This document shows, piece by piece, positions 31,588 through 41,410 of a DNA stretch of 64,000 nucleotides. The notes under the pieces are model-generated. The model was not told where the DNA came from. It worked only from the letters and a program-made list of their open reading frames with translations, and did not search any database. A program made the position numbers and the translations under genes. The stretch is from the NCBI GenBank assembly GCA_023213315.1, contig JAKCPI010000869.1, positions 124,001 to 188,000 on the forward strand, given 5' to 3'. Position 1 is the first letter of the stretch; the number at the start of each line of letters is the position of its first letter. Source of the DNA: Euborellia annulipes (lineage: Eukaryota; Arthropoda; Insecta; Dermaptera; Anisolabididae).

Positions 31588-32577
31588 CTACCAACATAAC
31601 AAAAATAAAAAACCTAAAATTCTATAAAATTTGGTGAAATCCTATGTTTATCGTTTTGAATGGATACCAAACGATGTATTTACATTCTACCAACATAACA
31701 AAAATAAAAAACCTAAAATTTTATAAAATTTGGTGAAATCCTATGTTTATCGTTTCGAATGAATACCAAACGAAGTATTTACAATCTACCAACATAACAA
31801 AAATAAAAAACCTAAAATTCTATAAAATTTGGTGAAATCCTATGTTTATCGTTTTGAATGGATACCAAACGATGTATTTACATTCTACCAACATAACAAA
31901 AATAAAAAACCTAAAATTTTATAAAATTTGGTGAAATCCTATGTTTATCGCTTCGAATGGATGCCAAACGATGTATTTACATTCTACCAACATAACAAAA
32001 ATAAAAAACCTAAAATTTTATAAAATTTGGTGAAATCCTATGTTTATCGTTTCGAATGAATACCAAACGAAGTATTTACAATCTACCAACATAAAAAAAA
32101 TAAAAATCCTAAAATTTTATAAAATTTGGTGAAATCCTATGTTTATCGTTTCGAATGGATACCAAACGATGTATTTACAATCTACCAACATAACAAAAAT
32201 AAAAAACCTAAAATTTTATAAAATTTGGTGAAATCCTATGTTTATCGTTTCGAATGGATACCAAACGATGTATTTACATTCTACCAACATAACAAAAATA
32301 AAAATCCTAAAATTTTATAAAATTTGGTGAAATCCTATGTTTATCGTTTCGAATGGATACCAAACGATGTATTTACATTCTACCAACATAACAAAAATAA
32401 AAATCCTAAAATTTCATAAAATTTGGTGAAATCCTATGTTTATCGTTTCGAATAGATACCACACGATGTATTTACATCCTACCAACATAACAAAAATAAA
32501 AATCCTAAAATTTTATAAAATTTGGTGAAATCCTATGTTTATCGTTTCGAATGGATACCAAACGATGTATTTATTTT
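31588..32577 (+). repeat. Satellite block, ten 99-bp units
   Basis: Units start at 31588, 31687, 31786, 31885, 31984, 32083, 32182, 32281, 32380 and 32479, all exactly 99 bp apart. Each begins CTACCAACATAACAAAAAT. Each carries a dyad ATCGTTT..AAACGAT. Units 1 and 3 share variants (attctataa, gttttgaatgg), and units 2 and 5 share others (gaatgaatacc, gaagtatttacaat), showing multi-unit duplication. No spacers or cas genes, so not CRISPR. Confidence 0.95.
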
Positions 32578-32687
32578 TTACTGTTTGGAATGCATATTAA
32601 AAGATCTATTCATGGGATAACTTAATATTTAATAAACAAAAATTAATAATTAATATTTTCATGTAATATTTCACAAAAAGAAGTGAA

Positions 32688-32969
32688 ATCTCAGCCAAAA
32701 ACATCGGAGATGCAAAAAGGGGCGCCTCGCATTATTTTTGCCTAGCGTCGAGGTGAAATCAAAAAAATGCGCCTCGCTTTTCTGATTTATATAAAAGCGA
32801 GGATATATGAAACAAATAAAATTCTGTAGGGGTTTTATTTAAGTGAAAATATTTCCTCGCTTTTATATAAATCAGAAAAGCGAGGCGCATTTTTTTGATT
32901 TCACCTCGACGCTAGGCAAAAATAATGCGAGGCGCCCCTTTTTGCATCTCCGATGTTTTTGGCTGAGAT
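32688..32969. repeat. Perfect 116-bp inverted repeat
   Basis: Arms 32688-32803 and 32854-32969 are identical reverse complements over all 116 positions that I compared, with a 50-nt loop. The arms contain GGCGCCTCGC and are much more GC-rich than their flanks. Perfect identity implies recent origin or repair by gene conversion. No TSD was clear. Confidence 0.9.
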
Positions 32970-33582
32970 AAACATAACAGTCATAAATTAACTCTTGAGT
33001 TTAATAAAATACAGGTTCCCTAGGAAACTAGACACTTTTGGAAATGGACGATTATAATTAAAAAATTTTTCTTAGCAACGCTACTGAATATGTGAGCAAA
33101 TTTTGGAAAACAGTCTAATTTGCCTCTTATTTATAACAATTTCAAAATTCGAATGATTACAATACCTTCCTTGCTATAAAAAGAACCGGTAAAAATAAAA
33201 AAAAAAAAACGTAAAATTTACTTAGGAACATCTGTCTTGTGAAGAGATTTTTTTTTATTTCTTTTAAATTCTATAACCCAAATTATCAAAGTAAGCGTAG
33301 CTAAACTAAAATCAAGATAAGCTTATGTTGGTCAAGCAATTAGGCGAAAAAAAAACTCTATAAAGAGAAGAAATTAAAAAAAAAAATAGACAAGGCGCCA
33401 TCGGTAAATTATATATCACTAATAAAAAAAATAAAATAAAAGACGGTGAATTACAAGATTAAAGATAATAAATTCTTCTTTCTTAAGCTGCTAGTGATGA
33501 AGGATAAGCTTTGATAGATGGTGAAAAAGAGAGCTACTGGGATTGATTGACCGAAACGCCTCAAAAGAAAAGAAAAAAAGTT
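32970..33582. other. AT-rich stretch, mostly unassigned
   Basis: A possible decayed hammerhead remnant (gtgatgaagg then GACCGAAACG) lies at about 33491-33560. Otherwise nothing. Confidence 0.3.
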
Positions 33583-33670
33583 GATTTTTAATTAAAATTA
33601 TATCACATGGATATTGAAAATTTTTTATATAAAATATTTATTTAACAAGCCGTGGATAAAAAATTAAATA
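33583..33670 (+). repeat. Unnamed interspersed repeat, copy 2
   Basis: Shares 'taattaaaattatatcaca', 'ggatattgaaaatttttt' and 'aacaagccg' with 16151-16265. Confidence 0.5.
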
Positions 33671-33683
33671 TTTCATTTTAATA

Positions 33684-33800
33684 AAAAAATCTGGTGTGAC
33701 TAACCGTACATCACTCAACTTTTGATTAGCCCAGCTTTTTTTTTTAGTTTTCCTCAAATTCGTTTTATCGATTTTGATATAAATTAATTTATTCTGTTAT
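33684..33800 (+). mobile_element. Family A remnant, hairpin end
   Basis: AAAAATCTGGTGTGACTAAC followed by a decayed hairpin and a 'ctcaaattcg..ttttgat' segment. Confidence 0.5.
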
Positions 33801-33921
33801 CTTTAATCGCTAATTTATAGAAAACCCTATTCACTTGTATTAGAGTATTAATTTAAAAGAAAAAGATTTTGATAGGGCAGGTTCAGCCAAATAAAAAGCC
33901 TTTATATGTCTCGACTCCGGA

Positions 33922-33956
33922 GACGTTTCGAGATATTTTTAATGTCTCCTCATCAG
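33922..33956 (-). ncRNA. Hammerhead ribozyme motif, left arm
   Basis: CTGATGA, stem II with GAGA/TCTC, GAAACGTC. Flanks CGGA and TCCG form a four-base-pair stem I. Confidence 0.75.
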
Positions 33957-34114
33957 TCCGTATCGAAAATTAGCATAAAGGTAGTCATTAATATACAGCA
34001 TATGTACATATAAATTTATATAATGAATACGCTTCGAAGAAGGAGAGGCGTTCATGAGAGGAAATATTCTCAATGGTTCTCAATGACTACCTTTATGCTA
34101 ATTTTCGATACGGA

Positions 34115-34149
34115 CTGATGATGAGACATTAAAAATATCTCGAAACGTC
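34115..34149 (+). ncRNA. Hammerhead ribozyme motif, right arm
   Basis: CTGATGA, stem II GAGA/TCTC, GAAACGTC. Flanks CGGA/TCCG pair as stem I, identical to the left arm. Confidence 0.75.
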
Positions 34150-34439
34150 TCCGGAGTCGAGAAGCATATAAAGGCTTTTTATTTGGCTGAAACTGCCCTA
34201 TCAAAATCTAATACTTTCACAGCCACCAAATCTCATTTAAAAGAAAAAGATTGTAAAACTTTCCAGCTCTTCTTAACGATATGCTTCACACAACGGATTT
34301 TTATGAAAGTTGATCCACAGCTGACAAACGTCTTAATTATTACTGTCAAAAGATTTACTGTATAGGAAGTTGAAGAGAACATGGTTGTTATTACCATTCC
34401 TTAAAGTCTTTTTACGATCGCCTAGGATAGTAGGCCTAT

Positions 34440-34502
34440 TCTTAAACTTTTTGAAGACGCGGCCCCCTTGAAAAACAAGACAATATCTCACGGCCCCCCT
34501 AT
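34440..34502. mobile_element. hAT terminal remnant
   Basis: 'cttaaactttttgaagacgc' and GGCCCCCTTGAAAAAC resemble hAT subterminal sequence. No second end. Confidence 0.35.
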
Positions 34503-34905
34503 TTTTACTTTCTCTTATCTATATATGAATATATACTATAGAGGAAAAATATTAGTTTCATGTCAAAAATTCGATGTCTATATTTTGATGAATATACACG
34601 TTTTGAGATCTCGTGATTCCAAAAAAGTGGTTTTCGCAACATGGTCTGTCTGTCTGTAAGTACTAGTACTTTACTGATGTATTTTTTAAGTTTTTTTAGA
34701 TTTTCTCAAAATTCTTTACAACGATTTTGATCAAAATTCATAAATCAATTATTTTTTAGATTATCTTTAAAATGTATATTCCCATTTTGCTCTTGAAATC
34801 TTATAAAAACTACTTTACTCACTTATACTTCATAGGAAAGATAGGAGAAATGTTTGACATGGCAACAAAATATAAATATTTTTCCATGTTTATAGAATTC
34901 TAATA
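34503..34905 (-). mobile_element. Family A copy, hairpin end and centre deleted
   Basis: Terminal palindrome at 34503-34545. The microsatellite and 'aaaatatctc' region are deleted (tctgtctgt joins directly to aagtactagtac). The X-box is damaged (tttgacatggcaac). Confidence 0.75.
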
Positions 34906-34999
34906 TAGGAGTTATCGACGGACCCTAACGGTAAAGCGGAAAAGCCCGCCTTTGGGGGATAAACAATAAAGCGACAGTAGCGCACTCTCAAAGCGTAGT

Positions 35000-35095
35000 A
35001 AAGAAACCTGGTGTGACGTCACGGCTTGTAAAGCGACATGCTGATAGATGGGCGAAAAAATTTGGGGCTATGTAATAAAAGTTTCACTTAAAAAA
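35000..35095. repeat. Unnamed repeat, copy 1
   Basis: 'cgacatgctgatagat' and 'aataaaagtttcactt' plus an A run recur at 48955-49068, again directly before a family A copy. It may be a 5' extension of some family A copies. Confidence 0.5.
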
Positions 35096-35785
35096 AAATC
35101 TGGTGTGACTGGCACAGCACACAACTTTCTCTTACCTTCGGTAATCGAAAGTTGTGTACTGTGCTTGTCACACCAGATTTTTGTGTCGACATATATTTAG
35201 TTCCCGACAGTACGGAACATTTGAATTCAGATGTAAAATTTATAAGTATGGGAAAATATTTATATTTTGTTACCATGGCAACCATTTCTCCTATCTTCCC
35301 TAGGAAATACAAGAGTAAAGTGGTCTTCAGAAGATTTCAATCGCAAAATGAGAATATACATTTTAAAGAGCATCTAAAAAATAATTGATTTTTGAATTTT
35401 AAAAAAAATCGTTGGAGCAAATTTTGAGAAAATCGAAAAAAACTGAAAAAGTACATCAGTAAAGTACTAGTAATCTTTGGCCGATTTTGATTAAAAGCTT
35501 ATTTTCCGGTCCCGGGGGTGTTTAAGTTAAATATAGAATTTCAACCTCGTAGCTCAATTCCTTCATGCTTAAAATTGAACACACACACCCCACCCACCCA
35601 CCCACCCACCCACCCACCACACACACACACAGACAGACCATGTCGCGAAAACCACTTTTTTGGATTCAGGGGACCTCAAAACGTGAAGATCCATCAAAAT
35701 CTCGACATCGAATTTTTGACATGAATCCAATACTTTCTCTCTATATATATATATTACATATATACATAGGTAAGAGAAAGTAAAA
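35096..35785 (+). mobile_element. Family A copy, full length
   Basis: Hairpin 35096-35182, X-box 35269-35282, central palindrome near 35455-35475, (ACCC)n-rich tract 35578-35632, terminal palindrome with a degenerate centre ending 'ggtaagagaaagta'. Confidence 0.85.
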
Positions 35786-36195
35786 ACTGTGGAAATAGAT
35801 TTGATGTGAGATAGATTTTATGAAAATTACTGATATAGCGAAAAACAAAATTTGTCTTTGTTTAGTAGCAGGTAGGCCTATTGATTAACTTTATATAAGC
35901 CTAATCATATTAGTCTCTTATGATGATATTTTGGAATTTTTCTTAACTCAGTTCCACTAGTTTATTTTAATTTAGACTAGTGACGGCTTTCTTCATCAGA
36001 CCCTTGTTATTGTATAAAATTCCAGGAATTAATTGAGATAATTAAAAAAGGCCCATGAGCAAAACACTATTCAAAAGATGATATTATACGCTGTCCTATG
36101 AATAAGAATTAAGATAAGAAATAATAATTAAGAAAGAGCAATGTGAAAATAATTTATTAAACTGATGGAGAGATTTTCTGGCAAATTTTTTTTTG
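35786..36195. other. AT-rich stretch, possible foldback remnant
   Basis: 'gacggctttcttcatcag' (minus: CTGATGAAGAAAGCC) recalls the hammerhead first box, but no GAAAC partner follows. 'actagtttatt..aatttagactagt' is a local inverted pair. Confidence 0.3.
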
Positions 36196-36400
36196 TCTCG
36201 CTGGTCATCGGCTCCTTTCTGGTCGACAACTCATTAACCATCCAACGAGTGTCTTGTTAGCGATTTGATTAATTTTTCAATTGGTTCCCCCTCCCCCTTT
36301 GACGCCTCCGTCGATTAATCAATGGCCTGTGGGTCCCATCGGATCGGGGATATTGGGAACCTAGGAGCCCCGGGGGCCTTGGGGGACCCATGGGGGTTCA
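36196..36400. promoter_or_regulatory. Candidate conserved non-coding element
   Basis: GC-rich, repeat-free, with homeodomain-type cores (GATTTGATTAATTTTTC, GTCGATTAATCAATGG) and a palindromic GGAGCCCCGGGGGCC. No sustained frame. Inference only. Confidence 0.3.
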
Positions 36401-36407
36401 TTGTCTG

Positions 36408-36468
36408 ATGTTTAGAATCGAACAGTCAGCCGGTAACAAGTAGCCTCCCGCTCAGCCACCTCAGAAAA
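36408..36468 (-). repeat. tRNA-like sequence
   Basis: GTGGCTGAGCGGGAGGC (A box) and ACTGTTCGATTCT (B box) are correctly spaced on the minus strand. I could not fold an acceptor stem, so it is a tRNA pseudogene or SINE head. Confidence 0.45.
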
Positions 36469-36569
36469 AAATATCTTGATAGTTTTTCTAGATATTTTTT
36501 AAAATTGAGTTTTAAATAAAGGCTTCCGGTTGATTGAGATGAACGGAAAAATTAGATAAAAGGAGAAAT

Positions 36570-36795
36570 TACGCTCCTAAAATATTTTTTTGGGAAATAA
36601 ATTTTATATTTAATATAAAACTTTAAAAATTAATAGACCTACTTTAAAATTTGATTTGTATACTGTATATATTCTGGTAAATAAGTATCAAATGCAATTT
36701 TAAATTACCGAAAAGTAAGAAAAAATAGTGTTCTGTGCCACCAGTCACATCAGTTTACTCGCCCCCCCCCTCCTCCTTGGATCATCTCTTGTCTA
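36570..36795. mobile_element. Decayed CAAGGGCGG-type hAT MITE
   Basis: Interior words ('tttgatttgtatactgtata', 'aaattaccgaaa', 'ccagtcacatcag') match the MITE at 23053. The right end is eroded to 'cttggatcatctcttg'. The following ~75 bp are shared with 38061-38145. Confidence 0.55.
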
Positions 36796-36993
36796 CGGTT
36801 GATAGTTTAAATTTAATTTGGGAATAGATATTTACTCATGAGCCCTATCGTTGAATTGTCTATTCCGAAAAAAATCATTAGACGAAGCAAAAATCTGGTG
36901 TGGCTGGTCGTACAGCACACAGCTTTATCTTACCTTCGGTAATCAAAAGTTGTGTGCTGTGCTTTTCACATCAGATTTTTTTATGTCGACATA

Positions 36994-37238
36994 TCAACGC
37001 TCTCAGTAGAAAAGTGTCTAACTCCACTTTTTTCGAAAATCATTTTTTTGTATTTTCTGTTGAAAAATATCATTCTCTTATGCCCTGAACTGGGTAAAAA
37101 CATAATTCAAATTTTTCAGTTAGAAAAGTTGCCGCACGAAAAGTGTTTAGCAGAGGCTCTAACAATGACAATGAAATGTCAAAAAGGCTCTCCTGAAAAA
37201 TAATCAAAAATGGAGTTAGGCACTTTGCTAATTAGAAC
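36994..37238. mobile_element. 245-bp TIR element
   Basis: Subterminal inverted repeats AAGTGTCTAACTCCA and TGGAGTTAGGCACTT. Flanks gtcgacata and gtcgatata form a 9-bp TSD with one mismatch, matching the family A target. The superfamily is not assigned. Confidence 0.65.
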
Positions 37239-37454
37239 GTCGATATATTTAGTTTCCGACAGTACGGTACATTTGAATTTCAAGATGTAAAATTTATAAG
37301 TATGGGAAAATATTCATATTTTGTTACCAAGGAAAACATTTCTCCTATCTTTCTTATGAAATACAAGAGTAAAGTGGTCTTCAGAAGATTTCAATGGCAA
37401 AATGAGAATATACATTTAAAAAAGCATCTAAAAATAATTAATTTTTGAATTTTA

Positions 37455-37697
37455 TGAAATGGAAAAGAGGAATTACAGAAGCAGAAAATAAAGAGAGCCT
37501 TTGGATGCTAAATGCCGAAAAGGAGACGTTTCGGACAAAATTTTATTTGTCCATCCTCAGTCCTCGTTGGCTTATAAATTAATTAGGCACAAAATTGTCA
37601 TTGTTGTTGCGGCACGAATTTGTGCACATGTATATTTTTTTATAAAAACAGGCGAGTGTCAATCAATGTTTCGTGAGAGTCTATAAAAAAAACTCAC
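37455..37697 (-). mobile_element. Hammerhead unit without inverted arm (retrozyme-like)
   Basis: 243 bp flanked by a perfect 11-bp TSD tttgaatttta (37444-37454 and 37698-37708). It holds one hammerhead core and no second, inverted copy. It shows that the mobile unit does not depend on the foldback arrangement. Confidence 0.75.
37525..37560 (-). ncRNA. Hammerhead ribozyme motif
   Basis: CTGAGGA, stem II of seven base pairs (ggacaaa/tttgtcc), GAAACGTC. Flanks GAGGA and TCCTT pair over five positions as stem I. Confidence 0.75.
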
Positions 37698-37924
37698 TTT
37701 GAATTTTAATCAAAATCGTTGGAGCGAATTTTGAGAAAATCGAAAAAAGTAAAGTACTAGTACTTTTTGACCGATTTTGTTTAAAAGCTTATTTTCACGC
37801 TTCAGGAAGGTGTCTAACTTAAATATAAAATTTCAAGAATCCAATACTTTATCTCTCTCTCTCTCTAGCTTTATTGAAATAAGATATCGTCAGTGTGTAG
37901 GTTACCCAGAAACTATGAATACAT

Positions 37925-38145
37925 AGAATTGATGTTGATGAGAGAAATGACTGTCCAACGATTAGATTAATCATAGGAAAGAATGTCAGTCAAACAGGAT
38001 GCGACTAGTCACACCAGATTACTCCCCCCCCTCGAAAAACTCCTCTGGATCCGCTCTTGACTACGGTTGATAGTTTAAATTTAATTAGGGAATAGATATT
38101 TGCTCTGTAGAATTCAATGAGCCCTATCGTTGAATTGTCTTTGAG
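37925..38145. mobile_element. Fused element remnants
   Basis: 'gttgatgagagaaatgactg' (about 37931-37990) matches the tail end of the hammerhead unit at 52760. It is followed by a decayed CAAGGGCGG-type MITE right end ('gtcacaccagattactcc', 'tctggatccgctcttg'). The next ~85 bp duplicate 36795-36870. Confidence 0.45.
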
Positions 38146-38287
38146 ACTTACTAAAGAACACACAAGATCTTATGTAGGCTCACGATGTACATATTTTATA
38201 TACTATACGTATTATCGGTAATTTAAAAGTGCATTCTGTAGTTGTTTACCAGAATATATATACAAATCAAATTTTTAAGTATTAGTT

Positions 38288-38560
38288 GCCCTCGGGGATG
38301 GCGTAGAGGTTAGCGTGCTAACCTCATATACCAAACGTGGGGTTCGGACCCCAGGCAGTCCGATGATTTTATTTAAGCCAATTGGATACCAAATGGCTTA
38401 AATAAGAATGCCTGGACCCTATATGTATATTTATCAATAACAGTTATCGTCTAAAGTCTTAAATGGCCTGAGTTGCCGAAAAGACTGTGTGAATGTGTGT
38501 GTGAGTGTGAGTGTGAATGAGAAAAAGTGTGAATGTTTTAAAAAAAAAAAAAAAAAAAAA
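38288..38560 (+). mobile_element. SINE-1, full length with TSD
   Basis: GCCCTCGGGG start, A box GGCGTAGAGGTTAGCGTGC, B box GGGGTTCGGACCCC, body hairpin, GCCTGAGTTGCCGAAAAGAC, (GTGTGA)n and poly-A. A perfect 11-bp TSD aagtattagtt lies at 38277-38287 and 38559-38569. The empty site is visible in the related MITE interior near 49259. Confidence 0.9.
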
Positions 38561-38569
38561 GTATTAGTT

Positions 38570-38814
38570 TTTAAAATTTTATATTAAAAATACAATGTTT
38601 ACAAAAAACAAATCGAGTGATAATTATTCAAAAACGACAGTATCACTTTTACTAGAAAATATTTTAAAAGTTCAATATTTCTTTTTCTAAGTGAAGGTCG
38701 TTTAATTATCCTTGGATTTTTTAGTGAAAACCGATTATAATTTAATGGATTCAAGAAGTAATGGGATTTTGAATTATCCAAATTCGATTTATTATTTGAA
38801 TAGTAAGTAATTCA
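38570..38814. other. AT-rich stretch, no feature seen
   Basis: Continuation of a MITE-like interior into AT-rich sequence; no gene. Confidence 0.4.
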
Positions 38815-39080
38815 GTTAAAAGGCGAGAGAATAATGTCCCGTTAAATTTCGCCCTTTTGGCTTTGAATGGCAATCGGAGGGAAGGGAGCTGGAGCTATGC
38901 CGTGCTTGCGCTTGAGTTAACTATAGGAAGGCTCTGTCTGGTGGGAGTGGGAGTGCTGCCCTGCGGATAATAGCCAGCCCCATGCTGGGAGACTAATAAA
39001 ACCGATGTAATAAGCAACCACTGACTTGCAGTTCATCCATCGACTGACATGGGCGCCTTCTGGTCACACACATACTAATA
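38815..39080. promoter_or_regulatory. GC-richer island, candidate regulatory element
   Basis: Repeat-free, higher GC than its flanks, no open frame of note; includes GGTGGGAGTGGGAGTGC and TTTAAATTTCGCCC-like patches. Function unknown. Confidence 0.25.
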
Positions 39081-39210
39081 CACTTACTAACTAACTTTAG
39101 GTGTCTGTGACTGACTTGACTTGTATTTGTGAAAGTAAAAGAAAAAATTAGAAAAAATTATTTTTAAACATAATTTTCGAATTGATATGATGGGTGATGG
39201 TTGTTGAATT

Positions 39211-39433
39211 TTTACTTCCTCTTGCCTATATATGTATGTATATAGAAAGAAAGTATTGGAGTCAAAAATTCGAGATTTTGATGGAAATACTTGTTCTTGA
39301 GTCCTAAAATAATGGGTCCGCAAAATTGTCTGTCTGTGAACAAAATATCTCAAGAACGAAAAGAGCTAGGAGGTTGGAAATTTATATTTAAGTTAGGCAT
39401 CCCCCTGGGACGTGACACGAAACTTTTGAACGC
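39211..39433 (-). mobile_element. Family A 3' portion
   Basis: Terminal palindrome at 39211-39255, 'tctgtctgtgaacaaaatat', 'gagctaggaggttgg' and 'acgaaacttttgaac'. Truncated before the central palindrome. Confidence 0.75.
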
Positions 39434-39459
39434 CGGATCATTAACCAGTACAATATATC

Positions 39460-39612
39460 GTTTAAGATAGCAAGTTTGCGAGATATGTTTGTGCTTAAGA
39501 TTGGGCAATATTACACCCCCTGGAGTCTAATCAGGACCTCCGTGCTTTCGCGGCGGGTGGACTACCCTTATCCTAGGGTGCCGGCCCAATAAGCACAACA
39601 TATCGCATCCGC
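39460..39612. repeat. Small foldback with GC-rich loop
   Basis: 'gcgagatatgtttgtgctta' (about 39479) and 'taagcacaacatatcgc' (about 39589) are inverted. The ~90-nt loop is unusually GC-rich (GTGCTTTCGCGGCGGGTGG). Confidence 0.6.
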
Positions 39613-39904
39613 CTATTATACTAATGAAATTAAAATTTCATTGCCTAGAGAAAGTTCTCAAAAACTGCACGCCATCTATCAAGCAAGTTTGGAACTGCGC
39701 CACAGTTCTAGACGACTACAACCGCCTACAAACGGCTGCAACCTCACAAGAGAGGTAAAAGACGATTTAATATTTATTTTCATATTAAATTAGGGAGTTT
39801 TGTTTTTATCCATTATAAAAAAAAATTCATAAAATTATGTTTTGCTTTTATCTATATTTTTACTATCCCTTATCTATATATAGACCTATAGAGATATATA
39901 ATAC

Positions 39905-40062
39905 AAAAAATCTGGTGTGACAAGGACAGAACACAAACTTTTTATTCTTCCGCAATTTTTCAAAACCTGCACAGTTATTGAGATAACCAACGATGAAAAA
40001 GACCCCTTAGGCTAATTTTTAAAATCTGGTGGGACTGGTCATATCACATAATGTTCTATGCG
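39905..40062 (+). mobile_element. Two family A hairpin half-arms
   Basis: AAAAAATCTGGTGTGACAAG at 39905 and AAAATCTGGTGGGACTGG at 40019, neither followed by a full hairpin. Confidence 0.45.
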
Positions 40063-40109
40063 CTATCATTTGAATTAAAGAGCGCCTCCCGATAGAAACA
40101 ATCAATGAA

Positions 40110-40378
40110 GCCTACGGGAATGGTCTAGTTGGTAGCGTGCCTACCTTCTATACCGAACCCGCGACGGGTTCCCAGACAGTCCGAGACCTTATCAGGCCTG
40201 GACTGCCAAATGGCTTGAATAGAAATGCCTGGACCCCCAATATTGTATATTAATCAATAACGGATATTGTAAAAGTCTTATATGGCCTGAGTTGCCGAAA
40301 AGACTGTGTGAATGTGTGTGTGAGTGTGAGTGTGATTGAGAAAAAGGGTGTGTTTAAAAAAATAAAATAAAAAAAAAG
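40110..40378 (+). mobile_element. SINE-1
   Basis: The head has GGTCTAGTTGGTAGCGTGCC, a rearranged B box (CGCGACGGGTTCCCAGAC), CCAAATGGCTTGAATAG, TATGGCCTGAGTTGCCG and an A-rich tail. Confidence 0.75.
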
Positions 40379-41405
40379 TAAACAAATAGAACAAATTAAA
40401 AAATTTTAAATATTTAAAAAACCGGAACTCCTAGGGACCAAAAGGTATTTTTCCCTGAACCAGTTTTTTATGCTGAATACGTATATGTAATTATTATTTT
40501 TCTACGACCTTTAACCTTTAGTTCAGGCCGGAATTTTCATGCGTACGGACGGACAGACAGACAGACGGACACCGGAATCTCTGCATAAGCTCTCTCCCCC
40601 TTAGTACTACGTACAGTGAGAGAGCTAAAACTGATTTATATTATTAGAAGAAAAATATTAGTAATTTATAATTTATTCAAATTATTCTTTTACTTTTTGG
40701 TACGTAATATTTGAAGAGTGCAATTGATAACCACACCTCTATATAATTTAAAATGATTGAAATGATGGTTCTCGATAGTGACAGTGCAAAATAGAAGGAC
40801 AGGATCATATAAATCAGATATATAAACAAACAAATTCATGTTCCTCTTAAACCGTAATCACCGTTACACTCAGCTACACAATGCACATGTTTACATCAAC
40901 GCCGGTTATCATGTTTTAATACTTCCTCACGAAAGAGAAGAGAGGGGAGGATGAAACACACTCAAGATAGAAAGGTAGACGATTTATTATGATTTTTTTT
41001 TATTTTATTTTTAATTTTAGCTTAATACCATGACAAATCGCAAGAATCTTTCACCGATTAAACTTAATAAGCGAGATGAAAAGCTCAACGCGTGATTGAT
41101 TCGAGGCCTTTATTTGGGCGTGAATTCATTTAAGGTGCCCTCTCTCTCTCTATTCAGTAAAAGAGAGCCAAGACAAAAACTTCATGGAACAAACTTCAAA
41201 CCTCACCCTCCCCCTTCTTTTGAGTCTCGACCTGAGAGAGCCAAGTCATCCATCCATCCTGATATTGAATAGACAAGGAACAAGCTTGCCTTTCGACTAC
41301 CTCGGAAAGTTTCGAAAAATAAATTGAGCCTTTTTTAATTAATAAAATTAGAAATTCGCCACGTTCAGTTTCACATGCATAAAAAAAAAAAAAATGTTAA
41401 ATGAG
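40379..41405. other. Unassigned, with one GC-richer patch
   Basis: A GACGGACAGACAGACAGACG tract at about 40546-40570 with flanking 'ctctctcccccttagtacta' may be an unclassified repeat. At 41080-41290 a mixed-composition stretch with CT repeats has no recognisable function. Confidence 0.3.
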
Positions 41406-41410
41406 ATTAA

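Larger units (their letters stand above)
33869..34234. mobile_element. Family B hammerhead foldback with 18-bp TSD
   Basis: Perfect TSD atttaaaagaaaaagatt at 33851-33868 and 34235-34252. Arms ~125 bp (about 33869-33992 and 34083-34205). The 3' tail contains 'cacagccaccaaatctc'. Both arms keep intact hammerhead cores on opposite strands. This is the clearest example of the family. Confidence 0.85.
36889..37865 (+). mobile_element. Family A copy with two nested insertions
   Basis: Hairpin 36889-36983. A TIR element (36994-37238) sits in 'gtcgacata', and a hammerhead unit (37455-37697) sits in 'tttgaatttta'. The outer copy resumes after each and fades near 37865 at a (CT)n run. Confidence 0.75.

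Noticed and set aside
31588..32577. CRISPR-like array
   Set aside because: The 99-bp units are contiguous with no unique spacers, and the DNA is eukaryotic; it is a satellite.
35990..36010. Further hammerhead (CTGATGAAG on the minus strand)
   Set aside because: No GAAAC box at a suitable distance, so the core cannot form.
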